Made by a program: the position numbers and the translations under genes. This document shows, in pieces, positions 9,982-18,762 of a DNA stretch of 64,000 nucleotides. The notes under the pieces were generated by a model, which was not told the origin of the DNA, searched no databases, and saw nothing but the letters and a program-made list of their open reading frames with translations. This DNA is from JALONH01 sp046329235 (GTDB taxonomy: Bacteria > Bacteroidota > Bacteroidia > Cytophagales > Cytophagaceae): NCBI GenBank assembly GCA_046329235.1, contig JAXLVA010000001.1:2480001-2544000 (forward strand), given 5' to 3'. The first letter of the stretch is position 1. Every line of letters starts with the position of its first letter.

Positions 9982-10091
9982 TCTCTTACTCTCTATCTGA
10001 TTAATTATAAAGGACTTTTCCGATATGCCCACTTTCTGCTGTTGGACACCTCTCACTTTCTCTCCTGGTTTTGGGTAGAAGGTCGTTCCGC

Positions 10092-10099
10092 CAAATGTA
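10092..10099 (-). promoter_or_regulatory. candidate -7 box of the gltBD promoter
   Basis: TACATTTG on the minus strand fits the Bacteroidota TAnnTTTG consensus. It predicts transcription from about 10085 and a leader of about 100 nt before the gltB ATG at 9981. No TTG -33 element was found at 17-23 nt spacing. Confidence 0.45.
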
Positions 10100-10343
10100 C
10101 CTTAAAATAGGTATTTAAGGAATTGAGGAATCCCACATTTATTACATAAGCCTATTAATTCTTTAAATAATCCAATAAGTATATGTTTTAACCCAATTTT
10201 ACCAAGTGGGAACTTTAAATATACATATAAAAAATCATATTTCAAAAATTGTACTCTACGGGGGAATTTAGCTTTTGGGGTTTCCAAATGGTTTTCCGTA
10301 CTTTGAACAAACTATCCCTAACTCGTACTAAATTCTTACTACC
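10100..10343. other. intergenic region between divergent gltB and TPR-CHAT gene
   Basis: AT-rich, with no ORF or strong hairpin. It must hold the promoter of the TPR-CHAT operon, but I could not place a convincing -7 box for it. Confidence 0.4.
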
Positions 10344-13157
10344 ATGCGTTTTGGTCTTTTTATTCTTCTTTTTGTTTTTGGTGTATCACTTTCCATGGGT
10401 CAACTACCTAACATGGGGATTCCTAAACCGACTATCAACAACCCTGTTATCAAGCAAGCTGCTCGCAATGTTGTGGTAGGTCAATTAGAAAAAAGTCGTT
10501 CCGAGTACGACACAACAGCTCTTAACTATGCCATCTCTTTAAGCGACAATGCTGGACTTTTTGAAAATGAAGAAAAGTGGCAAAAAAATCAAAAGATGCT
10601 TTTGGAAGTATTCAACCGTACCGACAATCAATCTGACGGATGGGAAGAAAATGCCCGCAGTTTAAATGAAGTAGGCGAAATGATGTACGCCTCTAATAAA
10701 TTCAAATCTGCAGACTCGTCTTTCCAAAAAAGCAAACGCTTGTATGAAATCAACTACGGCACCGACAATGAAAATTACGCCAAGGTACTAGCCAATATTG
10801 GCTTGCTTTGTCACACCATGGGCCGCTACAGCCAATCGGAAGAATATACTAAGAAAGCGCTTGAGTGGAGAGAAGAACATGGTAAAACCGGAAGTATTGG
10901 CTATGCTATTTTGACCAATAATTTAGGAGTATTATACAAAGACATGGGAAAATACTCAGATTCAGAAGTGCTATTGAAGAAAGCATTAGAATTACACATA
11001 GCACGTGTAGGCAAAGAGCACGAAACCTACGCTATCGTATTAAACAACATGGGTATGCTGGAGGAAGAAATGGGGCGATATGACGCTGCCGCTAAAACCT
11101 TACTAGAAAGCCAGCGAATAGCACTGGCTAAAATGTCTGAAAAATCGACTACCTATCAACGTATGCTTATCAACCTTGCTTTAGTCTACCAAGAATTAAA
11201 ACAGTTTGACAAAGCAGAAGAAATATACAAAAGAGCAGCAAAGATTAAGGAAAGTAGATTAGGAACTTCTCACCCCGACTATGCTCACATCTTGAATCTT
11301 CAAGGAGAGCTTTATGTACAAATGAAACGCTACACAGAGGCTGAAACATTATTCAAGAAATCTTCTGACATCTATACCAAAAAGTTTGGTTCTGAGCATC
11401 CATCCTACGCATCCGTTCAATACAATTTAGGAACACTTTATCGTATTCAAGGAAAAATAAATGAAGCAGCCACCGCCTTAAACAAAGCATTGGCTATACG
11501 CAAAAAAACGTTATCTGAAAAACATCCGGACTACCTTCAAAGTAAAGAGAGTATAGCCTTTTTAATGTGGCAGCAAGGTGCAGCCGTTGAAGCAAACAAA
11601 GAATATGTTGCTGTATTAAACACCAACATCGAACTTATCAATGAATATTTCGCACCCTTAAGCGAAGCTGAAAAAGCACGTTTCTGGGACAAGATGGCAC
11701 CACAATTCAATCACTACGCATCCTTTGTATCCCAATACTATCAACAAGTTCCGGAAGCTGCCGGAAACTTATACAACTATACACTTGCTACCAAAGCATT
11801 ATTACTAAATGCAGGTACACGTATCAAAAATCAAATTTTACAAAGTAAGGATGCTGCATTAATTGGTGATTATAAAAAATGGTTAGACACTAAAGAGAAC
11901 TTATCTCGAATATATACTCTAACAAAAACAGAAATTACGGAACAAAAAATCAATGTTGATTCGATAGAACAAGTAGCTAATAATTTAGAAAAGAATTTAT
12001 CGGCTCGCTCCAACGTATTTAAAGAAGGTTATGGAGTCTCTACTATCAATTGGAAAAACATCCAAGCCAAATTAGCAACAACAGATGCTGCTGTAGAAAT
12101 ACTTCATGTTCGACATGTAAATAAAATCTCTACCGATACCGTTTATTATGTGGCATTAATATTAGACAAAACCGTTACTCAGCCTAAAGTAGTAGTTCTG
12201 CAAAACGGGAATCAACTAGAACGGAAATATTTTGCCTATTACCGCAACTGTATTAAAGGGAAGCTAAATGATGTCAACTCCTACCAACAGTATTGGAAGA
12301 ATATTGAAACCAGCTCTACGGCTTCCAACTGGTATGTCTCGCTGGATGGCGTTTACAATCAAATTAATCTTCACTCCTTAAAGTATGATGATGGAATGTA
12401 TGTGGTAGACAAGAAAAATATCATCTTAGTAACCAACACCAAAGATGTGATTGATCTAAAAACTCCAAAGACAGCGTCAACACTTAAAACTGCTACACTT
12501 ATTGGCTATCCGAATTACGGAAGTTCAGGTAGCGTCACTCCACTTCCCGGAACTAAAGTGGAACTAGAATCTTGTAAAGCTATTTTAGTTGGCGGTGGAT
12601 ACAAAGTAACCCTCCAACTTCAAAACGAAGCTACTGAAATGAATGCTCGAAAAATATCTAACGCTACTATTGTTCATTTTGCCACTCACGGCTTTTTTGT
12701 TCCGGAAGACACTAGTGTAGATTTATCCATGGGAATTGAGAGCTCACGATCAGCACAAAATCCAATGTTACGTAGCGGACTATTACTTACTAATGCAGAA
12801 GCCGCTATCGATGGCACAAGCGAGTATGGTATTCTAAATGCTTATGAAGTAATGAATATGGATTTAAGCAAAACTGAGATTACTATATTAAGTGCTTGTG
12901 AAACCGGTTTAGGTGATGTAAAAAATGGAGAAGGTGTATACGGCTTACAACGTGCATTCCAAGTAGCAGGAAGCCAATCGTTGATTATGAGTTTATGGAA
13001 AGTAAATGACGAAGTAACTCAAAAGTTAATTAGTACGTTTCTAAAAAACTATATTTTATATAAAGACAAACAAAAGGCTTTTAAACTAGCCATGTTAGAA
13101 ATTAAAAAAGTTTACAAGGATCCTTATTACTGGGCAGCCTTTGTTTTAGTAGAATAA
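10344..13157 (+). CDS. secreted TPR-CHAT domain protein (caspase-like protease)
   Basis: A 937-residue protein with an N-terminal signal peptide (MRFGLFILLFVFGVSLSMGQ), so it is exported. Residues about 90-420 form TPR repeats of the kinesin-light-chain type, with recurrent YA.VLNNLG..Y..MG.Y..AE.L..KAL units. The C-terminal third is a CHAT domain (clan CD caspase/HetF-like peptidase): the catalytic dyad is H782 in HFATHGFF and C852 in LSACETG, and the end YYWAAFVLVE is the usual CHAT terminus. TlyA follows after 4 nt. TPR-CHAT proteins in other bacteria act as proteases in defence or gasdermin processing, but here the signal peptide places it outside the cytoplasm and no target gene is adjacent, so its role is unknown. 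Confidence 0.9.
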   Translation: MRFGLFILLFVFGVSLSMGQLPNMGIPKPTINNPVIKQAARNVVVGQLEKSRSEYDTTALNYAISLSDNAGLFENEEKWQKNQKMLLEVFNRTDNQSDGWEENARSLNEVGEMMYASNKFKSADSSFQKSKRLYEINYGTDNENYAKVLANIGLLCHTMGRYSQSEEYTKKALEWREEHGKTGSIGYAILTNNLGVLYKDMGKYSDSEVLLKKALELHIARVGKEHETYAIVLNNMGMLEEEMGRYDAAAKTLLESQRIALAKMSEKSTTYQRMLINLALVYQELKQFDKAEEIYKRAAKIKESRLGTSHPDYAHILNLQGELYVQMKRYTEAETLFKKSSDIYTKKFGSEHPSYASVQYNLGTLYRIQGKINEAATALNKALAIRKKTLSEKHPDYLQSKESIAFLMWQQGAAVEANKEYVAVLNTNIELINEYFAPLSEAEKARFWDKMAPQFNHYASFVSQYYQQVPEAAGNLYNYTLATKALLLNAGTRIKNQILQSKDAALIGDYKKWLDTKENLSRIYTLTKTEITEQKINVDSIEQVANNLEKNLSARSNVFKEGYGVSTINWKNIQAKLATTDAAVEILHVRHVNKISTDTVYYVALILDKTVTQPKVVVLQNGNQLERKYFAYYRNCIKGKLNDVNSYQQYWKNIETSSTASNWYVSLDGVYNQINLHSLKYDDGMYVVDKKNIILVTNTKDVIDLKTPKTASTLKTATLIGYPNYGSSGSVTPLPGTKVELESCKAILVGGGYKVTLQLQNEATEMNARKISNATIVHFATHGFFVPEDTSVDLSMGIESSRSAQNPMLRSGLLLTNAEAAIDGTSEYGILNAYEVMNMDLSKTEITILSACETGLGDVKNGEGVYGLQRAFQVAGSQSLIMSLWKVNDEVTQKLISTFLKNYILYKDKQKAFKLAMLEIKKVYKDPYYWAAFVLVE

Positions 13158-13161
13158 GCTC

Positions 13162-13884
13162 ATGCGACTGGACCAGTATTTAGTAGAAGTTATACAAATT
13201 GAATCACGCTCAAAAGCCCAGAAGTTAATAGCAGAAGGTTGTGTGATGGTTAATCAAAAGTTGGTTAATAAATCTTCTTTTGAAATAACGGAAGAAGTAT
13301 CTATTGAGATTTTACCATCCAAAGAATTAAGATACGTAAGTATCGGTGGATTGAAATTAGAAAAAGCTATTCAAGATTTTCAACTCGATTTTAAGGATGT
13401 TATAGTTTTAGATATTGGTGCTTCTACCGGAGGGTTTACCGATTGTGCCATACAACATGGTGCAGAAAAAGTAGTAGCTATTGACGTAGGTTCTAATCAG
13501 CTTCATCCTTCTTTACAAAACCATCCTAAAGTTCTATCGATGGAGCAAACAGATATAAGAGACGTAGAGACACTTCCTTATTCTTTTGATTACATAGTAG
13601 TAGATGTGTCCTTTATAAAACTAGAACACATCATCCCTTCTCTTCAACGCTTTTCTAATCCCAATACTAAAATTGTGGTTTTGGTTAAGCCTCAATTTGA
13701 AAACACGACACATCTGCGTTTCAAAAAAGGAATTATTAAAGATGCTAAAACTCGATTAAAACTTTTAGATGGAGTAAAAGCCGAATTCTTAAAAGGCGGT
13801 TTCCAGTTCTTAAATGAGACTACCACAGAAGCGGATGGTAAAACCAAGAATATTGAATTTTTGTGCTTGTTAACCAAAATTTAA
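13162..13884 (+). CDS. tlyA: TlyA-family S4/FtsJ rRNA methyltransferase
   Basis: A 240-residue member of the TlyA/hemolysin A family. The N-terminal S4 RNA-binding domain (about 1-60, MRLDQYLVE...SRSKAQKLIAEGCVMVN) is followed by an FtsJ/RrmJ-type Rossmann methyltransferase with SAM motif DIGASTGGFTDC (84-95) and downstream VDVSFI and VKPQFE segments. Characterised relatives 2'-O-methylate cytidines in rRNA. Its ATG is 4 nt past the TPR-CHAT stop, so the two share a transcript, though no functional link is evident. The older name hemolysin is probably misleading. Confidence 0.92.
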   Translation: MRLDQYLVEVIQIESRSKAQKLIAEGCVMVNQKLVNKSSFEITEEVSIEILPSKELRYVSIGGLKLEKAIQDFQLDFKDVIVLDIGASTGGFTDCAIQHGAEKVVAIDVGSNQLHPSLQNHPKVLSMEQTDIRDVETLPYSFDYIVVDVSFIKLEHIIPSLQRFSNPNTKIVVLVKPQFENTTHLRFKKGIIKDAKTRLKLLDGVKAEFLKGGFQFLNETTTEADGKTKNIEFLCLLTKI

Positions 13885-13955
13885 CAGTTGAACTTTTTAA
13901 GATAATACAGGAGTAACACCTCCTTAATATTGTTTTGAGACATTTGCATGAAGAC

Positions 13956-15533
13956 ATGCGCCTTTCTCTAAAACATCATATTGTTTTCTTATTTGCATTA
14001 TTGATTGTATTCATCGCCTATGTTTACAACCTACATATAATGCCATTAATAGCAGACGAACCCACGCGAGCTATAGTTTCCTACGAAATGTATTTAAATA
14101 ACTCGTGGTTTGCTCCTACTATTAATGGAGAACCCTATTTAAATAAACCTCCACTTTTTAATCATTGGATTGGAACATGGATACATTTATTCGGAGGACT
14201 AAATGAATTCATGCTACGCCTACAGGCAATATTTTTTTTGTTCCTTTCAAGTATTATTGTTTATATATATGGTTATCACTTTTTCCGTTGGAAAGTAGCA
14301 CTACTCAGTGCTATAGGGTTTTTAACTTGTTCCAGAATTTTATTTTACGATTCCACATTAGGTTACATAGATCCATTTTTCACTTTTATAATTCTATTAC
14401 AACTATTAGGTAGTACTCGATACTATCTAATAGAAAACTGGCTAATGTTTTATTTAACTATAACCCTCACGTCTCTTATTGGATATTTCCTGAAAGGTCT
14501 TCCAGGAATTGCTTTTGGCGTAATCACCATACTGTCTCTATACTTATGGGAACGTCAATGGAAGCTTTTATGGACTCCTTATATACTTATCTCTATTATT
14601 TTTGGAACAGGTGTTATATACCTATACTATTTCAAAATAAATACACTTAGCATTAGCGATAGCTCCTCTCAAATTATCAATCAATCACTACAACGATATG
14701 AAAACGAATCTATCCTAAAAAGTTTAACTCATCTTATCACTTTCCCTTTTCAATTAGTTTTCAACTTTTCTCCATGGGCACTACTATGGCTGTATTTATT
14801 AATTCAATACAAATACGTAATTACTAAGCTCTCCCGTCATCAAATGACTTTAATGGTTGTTAGTTTTTCTAACCTAATTCTCTATTGGATGTCAACAGAA
14901 ACACGACCACGTTATTTATTCATGTTTGTAGCAATATTTTTTTTGGTTGGCTATTCAATTTATTTAAAACACTTTTATTCCGGCATACTAAATTCTCTTC
15001 TGCATAAAAGCTTATTGTTTATTGCACCTGTATTATTTACCATTCCACTTTTCTATTGGTTTGGCAATCGATTTGACAACGTGGACAACTACCTCTTAAA
15101 CGGTATTATTATTAGCGTATCAGTAATGATCGCTGCCACCATTTTATACCTACATCATAAAAAATGGAGTGTATGGACAATTACATTCACACTCTTAATT
15201 TATTTAAAAATCATACTACAAGGTATGTTCCTTCCATTACGAGTCTATGAAAGTCCTGAATCTCAATATAAAAAGTGGGGCTATGAAATAGCCTCCATTG
15301 TACAAGATAACCATGTCCAGATAACTCAATACACCCCTATCAATCAAGACATATCTTTTTATATCATTCAAAAAACTAACATTCCGTTACAAGTTGTGCC
15401 TATCAAAACATTATCCACTGAATATGTATTAACAAGTAATGTAAAAGACCTGAATCAGCCATTCGAAATACTGAGAACCTACCCATTACCATTTGAAAAC
15501 TATAAAATGTATTTAATAAAAATTCAAAAATGA
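13956..15533 (+). CDS. ArnT/PMT-like (GT83-type) polyprenyl-phosphate sugar transferase
   Basis: A 525-residue integral membrane protein with about 11-12 hydrophobic segments. Early in the first periplasmic loop it has the acidic D34-E35 pair in IADEPTRA, the metal- and donor-binding signature of dolichyl-phosphate-mannose protein mannosyltransferases and ArnT. GEPYLNKPPLF is also typical of GT83-like enzymes. Such enzymes transfer a sugar from undecaprenyl phosphate to a lipid or protein on the periplasmic face. I chose the ATG at 13956 over a TTG at 13935. It overlaps the next gene by 4 nt (ATGA) and leads a four-gene operon. The acceptor is unknown; lipid A is the best guess from the neighbours. 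Confidence 0.85.
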   Translation: MRLSLKHHIVFLFALLIVFIAYVYNLHIMPLIADEPTRAIVSYEMYLNNSWFAPTINGEPYLNKPPLFNHWIGTWIHLFGGLNEFMLRLQAIFFLFLSSIIVYIYGYHFFRWKVALLSAIGFLTCSRILFYDSTLGYIDPFFTFIILLQLLGSTRYYLIENWLMFYLTITLTSLIGYFLKGLPGIAFGVITILSLYLWERQWKLLWTPYILISIIFGTGVIYLYYFKINTLSISDSSSQIINQSLQRYENESILKSLTHLITFPFQLVFNFSPWALLWLYLLIQYKYVITKLSRHQMTLMVVSFSNLILYWMSTETRPRYLFMFVAIFFLVGYSIYLKHFYSGILNSLLHKSLLFIAPVLFTIPLFYWFGNRFDNVDNYLLNGIIISVSVMIAATILYLHHKKWSVWTITFTLLIYLKIILQGMFLPLRVYESPESQYKKWGYEIASIVQDNHVQITQYTPINQDISFYIIQKTNIPLQVVPIKTLSTEYVLTSNVKDLNQPFEILRTYPLPFENYKMYLIKIQK

Positions 15534-16381
15534 TAAGGCCTATATTATATAAAGCAATTAAGTTATTTTTTACGATAGTATTGGTCTACTTTGTTTATTC
15601 TAAACTAAAAGATATAGATTTTTCAATTCTATCTTTTGCCAGTCTATCTCTATGGTTGTTGCCATGTATGGTTATGTATTTTATTTCAAAATTTTTTTCC
15701 ATGAATAGACTTTTTCTTCTGCAACAGAAGAATAATCTATCAACTACATTCAACTATCATACACAATTATATTTACTAGGAATGTTCTATAACATTTTTT
15801 TGCCCGGTGGCCTAGGAGGCGATGTTTATAAAGCCTATCGAATGAATAAAGACTTCAACACTTCTCTACAATTAACCGGGATTGTTTTATTTATGGATAG
15901 GATTATAGGTCTTATAAGCATTTTACTATTCATCATTGCTATATATTTAATCTCTTTCGATTTATCCTATTTCATTCTTATTACTGCAAGTATAGTATAC
16001 ATAATATACTATTTACTTCTTCAGAAAATTTCTTTTACTAGCCCATTAATAGAAATATATTCAATCCTTTCACAAGGATTTCAAATCTTGATAGTTTATA
16101 TCTTAATGCATTCACTAAGTGTCAAATTGAATGAAGAAGGGTATATATTATTGTTTTTATTTTCTTCTATAACAGGGATGCTGCCTATTTCAATCGGGGG
16201 TATAGGTGTACGTGAAGCTATTATGTTAGCAGGTGCGCCACATTTAGGTTTAAACAGCGAACTTGCTATATTAATAGGATTTCTATTTTACCTCATCACA
16301 TTAATATCTTCCTTACCCGGATTCATCATTCATCTATTAAGTCCATTTCTAAAAATCAAAAACTATGCAGGGAACTATTAA
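15530..16381 (+). CDS. LPG-synthase-TM / UPF0104 flippase-like membrane protein
   Basis: A 283-residue polytopic protein with about 7-8 membrane segments. The NIFLPGGLGGDVYKAYRM motif (about 90-105) and the later LPISIGGIGVREAIML segment (about 215-230) are the two conserved blocks of the lysylphosphatidylglycerol-synthase TM family (PF03706-type). There is no C-terminal synthetase domain, so it is not MprF. Such stand-alone proteins commonly sit beside glycosyltransferases and are thought to move lipid-linked sugars. It overlaps its upstream neighbour by 4 nt and the GT2 gene by 17 nt. Flipping of undecaprenyl-phosphate sugar is inferred from context. Confidence 0.85.
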   Translation: MIRPILYKAIKLFFTIVLVYFVYSKLKDIDFSILSFASLSLWLLPCMVMYFISKFFSMNRLFLLQQKNNLSTTFNYHTQLYLLGMFYNIFLPGGLGGDVYKAYRMNKDFNTSLQLTGIVLFMDRIIGLISILLFIIAIYLISFDLSYFILITASIVYIIYYLLLQKISFTSPLIEIYSILSQGFQILIVYILMHSLSVKLNEEGYILLFLFSSITGMLPISIGGIGVREAIMLAGAPHLGLNSELAILIGFLFYLITLISSLPGFIIHLLSPFLKIKNYAGNY

Positions 16382-17357
16382 TAAAATTTCAGTAGTAACT
16401 CCGGTATATAATGAAGAAAAAAATTTACCGGAGTTGTGTGTACGTTTACATATAACTTTATCCGAATTAAAATATCCATTTGAAATAATTTTTGTTAATG
16501 ATGGAAGTAGTGATAAGTCTAGTGAAATCATAGGCACTTTAGCACAAGCATATAGCGAAGTGAAAGGGATTGATTTAGCAGGAAACTATGGTCAAACGAT
16601 AGCCATAAGAGCAGGTATCGAAAATGCCGATGGAGATATCATTGTTTTAATGGACAGCGACCTTCAACATGACCCACAAGACATTCCATTGTTTATAGAT
16701 GAAATAAAAAATGGACACGAAGTGGTAGGTGGAGCTAAAGCTTCCAGACCGGAAAAAGGATTTAAAAAATGGATTTCCGAAAAAGCTCATCTATGGATCA
16801 GTAATTTAGTTGGAGTAAAAATGTCGTACTTTGGTGGGACTTTTAAAGCTTACCGTTCTTATCTTTTACACAACTCCAATTTATTAACTGACAATCATCG
16901 CTTCTTGGGGGCATTAGTTGTGCGAAAAGGAATTAAGTACAAAGAAATTCCAATTACGATTTATCCACGTATCTACGGGACTAGTAATTACTCCATGAAT
17001 AAAGTAGGTAAGGTATTTTTAGATATCATCTACTTGAAATTCTTTGTATCATTTATTACTAAACCGTTTCGTTTATTAGGAACAATAGGTGTAAGCTTAT
17101 TCCTGTTAGGCTCTCTTGGCACTCTTTGGTATCTATTTGGAAATCTATTTTTAGAATTTAATATTAAAGAGGATTACTTTATGGAATTCTTATTTAGCAT
17201 ATCCTTGGTTATCTCAGGTTTGTTATTCTTAAGTTTAGGAATCATCACCCAGCTAAGTGTGATGCAATATTTTCAAAGAAAACACACCTCCCCTTATATT
17301 ATTCGACATATACTTCAACAACCTTCACATGAAAAAAACAATACGATTTCATGCTGA
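16365..17357 (+). CDS. GT2 polyprenyl-phosphate glycosyltransferase (ArnC/FlmF-like)
   Basis: A 330-residue family 2 glycosyltransferase. The GT-A domain begins ISVVTPVYNEEKNLPEL, with NDGSSD (45-50) for nucleotide binding and the metal motif DSDLQHDP (97-104). Two C-terminal membrane helices (about 230-255 and 265-290) give the DPM1/ArnC/FlmF architecture, placing a sugar on undecaprenyl phosphate at the inner face of the inner membrane. The start overlaps the previous gene by 17 nt and the end overlaps the deacetylase gene by 29 nt. The sugar cannot be read from sequence; an N-acetylated hexosamine is inferred because a YdjC-type deacetylase follows. Confidence 0.9.
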   Translation: MQGTINKISVVTPVYNEEKNLPELCVRLHITLSELKYPFEIIFVNDGSSDKSSEIIGTLAQAYSEVKGIDLAGNYGQTIAIRAGIENADGDIIVLMDSDLQHDPQDIPLFIDEIKNGHEVVGGAKASRPEKGFKKWISEKAHLWISNLVGVKMSYFGGTFKAYRSYLLHNSNLLTDNHRFLGALVVRKGIKYKEIPITIYPRIYGTSNYSMNKVGKVFLDIIYLKFFVSFITKPFRLLGTIGVSLFLLGSLGTLWYLFGNLFLEFNIKEDYFMEFLFSISLVISGLLFLSLGIITQLSVMQYFQRKHTSPYIIRHILQQPSHEKNNTISC

Positions 17358-18117
17358 TGATTACGGTTGGGATACTTTTGCAAATGAAGGTATTTTAGAA
17401 TGCGTTGAAAAAGGCTTGCTAGATGGAGTTTCCATTATGTCTACCCATTCAGATGAGGATGATTTAATCAAAATTAAAAAAGCAGCTTCAGGCATTTCAC
17501 TAGGTTTGCATTTTACATTATCAAAAGGATCCCCTATAGAAATTTCAAATCCCAAATTCTTAAATCAACGTGGGCAACTACATAGTAGTTATCATTTGTG
17601 TTATTTAGTTTTAAATGGAAAAGTAAAAAAAGAGGAAATCAAAACTGAATTTTTATTTCAATTACACCGATTATATGATGTAGGAATTCAACCAGCTTAT
17701 TTAGATAGTCATCAACATATACATGCATTCCCCTTTATTCATCAACTACTACCTGAGTTAATTAAAGGTACAAGTATAAAATACGTAAGACAAGTAAATC
17801 CTTTTTCATTACATGATTTTAGAAGAGTTATTTTAAAATCTATGTACCTAAAAAATCATCTATATGATAATTCTGAATTAGGAAGTGAAGTACTCATTAC
17901 TGAAACACTTTCTAAACAATTTAAAGTAGAAAACATAGAGCCGTTATTACTTAACTTGAGTCGTAGAAGTTATAAGTCTATTGAATTTATGTGGCATCCT
18001 GCTACTCAAAACCGAACTGATTCATTCATGAATAGAACCAACGATTTAAATCTGTTGCTAAACACCCCTTGGAATGAATTGTTTGTTAAATACAAAATGG
18101 AACGCTTGAACACTTAG
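17329..18117 (+). CDS. YdjC/ChbG-family carbohydrate deacetylase (NaxD-like)
   Basis: A 262-residue YdjC-superfamily deacetylase removing N-acetyl groups from sugars with a metal ion. FHADDYGW holds the metal-binding Asp pair D10-D11; H61 in LGLHFTL and the DSHQHIH block (126-132) complete the active site. The C-terminal EFMWHPA is the usual last motif. There is no signal peptide. It overlaps the GT2 gene by 29 nt, the tightest coupling in the cluster. Francisella NaxD, of the same superfamily, deacetylates undecaprenyl-phosphate GalNAc made by a GT2 enzyme; that role is inferred here. Its stop overlaps the convergent DJ-1 gene by 4 nt. Confidence 0.88.
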   Translation: MKKTIRFHADDYGWDTFANEGILECVEKGLLDGVSIMSTHSDEDDLIKIKKAASGISLGLHFTLSKGSPIEISNPKFLNQRGQLHSSYHLCYLVLNGKVKKEEIKTEFLFQLHRLYDVGIQPAYLDSHQHIHAFPFIHQLLPELIKGTSIKYVRQVNPFSLHDFRRVILKSMYLKNHLYDNSELGSEVLITETLSKQFKVENIEPLLLNLSRRSYKSIEFMWHPATQNRTDSFMNRTNDLNLLLNTPWNELFVKYKMERLNT

Positions 18118-18632
18118 TGTAACATCTTCATAAATTCAAGTGCGCTTAACTCTGATGCCTCCGGACCATTAGCAGTAAGAATTAAACCGTCGATTACCAC
18201 TTCACGATCTAGCAAAAATTCAGCTTCACCTTCCAGTGCTAAAGCGGGTAATTGGCCATCTCCATTATGTCCGGTCATTCTTCTGTTTTTCAATATCCCC
18301 CAAGCCAATAGGTTTCTTGGTGCTGCACAAATAGCCCCTACTGGTTTATTTTGTTCCAAAAAGGCCTGAACCAACTTTTTAATTGCTTCATTATCTTTAA
18401 ATTCCAAAGAGCCTGCTCCTCCCACTAAATAAATTCCCAAGTACTCATCCGCCACAATTTTATCCGCCGTGGTCAAATGTGTCACTTCAAATCCAAAACG
18501 ACCTACCGATTTAATTTTAGGAGAAGTAGAAACTACTCTATACCCTTTGGATTCAAAAAAGGCCCTTGGAACGATATATTCGATATCTCGAAACTTTTCT
18601 GAGGCCAAAACCATTAAAATATTTTTACTCAT
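18114..18632 (-). CDS. DJ-1/PfpI superfamily protein
   Basis: A 172-residue class I glutamine-amidotransferase-like protein. The nucleophile is C102 in the elbow GAICAAP, with conserved E18 (FRDIEYI) near it, as in DJ-1. LVGGAGS (69-75) and the terminal NGPEASELSALEFM match the 4-methyl-5(beta-hydroxyethyl)thiazole-phosphate/YajL/DJ-1 branch. These proteins are linked to oxidative or carbonyl stress and deglycation, with the exact activity disputed. It is convergent with and overlaps the deacetylase gene by 4 nt, and is probably monocistronic. Confidence 0.88.
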   Translation of the reverse strand: MSKNILMVLASEKFRDIEYIVPRAFFESKGYRVVSTSPKIKSVGRFGFEVTHLTTADKIVADEYLGIYLVGGAGSLEFKDNEAIKKLVQAFLEQNKPVGAICAAPRNLLAWGILKNRRMTGHNGDGQLPALALEGEAEFLLDREVVIDGLILTANGPEASELSALEFMKMLH

Positions 18633-18730
18633 CTATCTGAATATTAATTACTTGTAAAAAACTATTATATTATAGTGTTAATAAAACCAAAAGTATGACA
18701 AATATCAGAAACAATGTAAACTCTTTATCG

Positions 18731-18738
18731 TAATTTTG
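18731..18738 (+). promoter_or_regulatory. candidate -7 box of the desaturase promoter
   Basis: TAATTTTG fits TAnnTTTG and predicts a start near 18745, giving an 18-nt leader before the ATG at 18763. No TTG -33 element at normal spacing. Confidence 0.45.
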
Positions 18739-18762
18739 AAGAATCAAGATACCAAAAATTGA

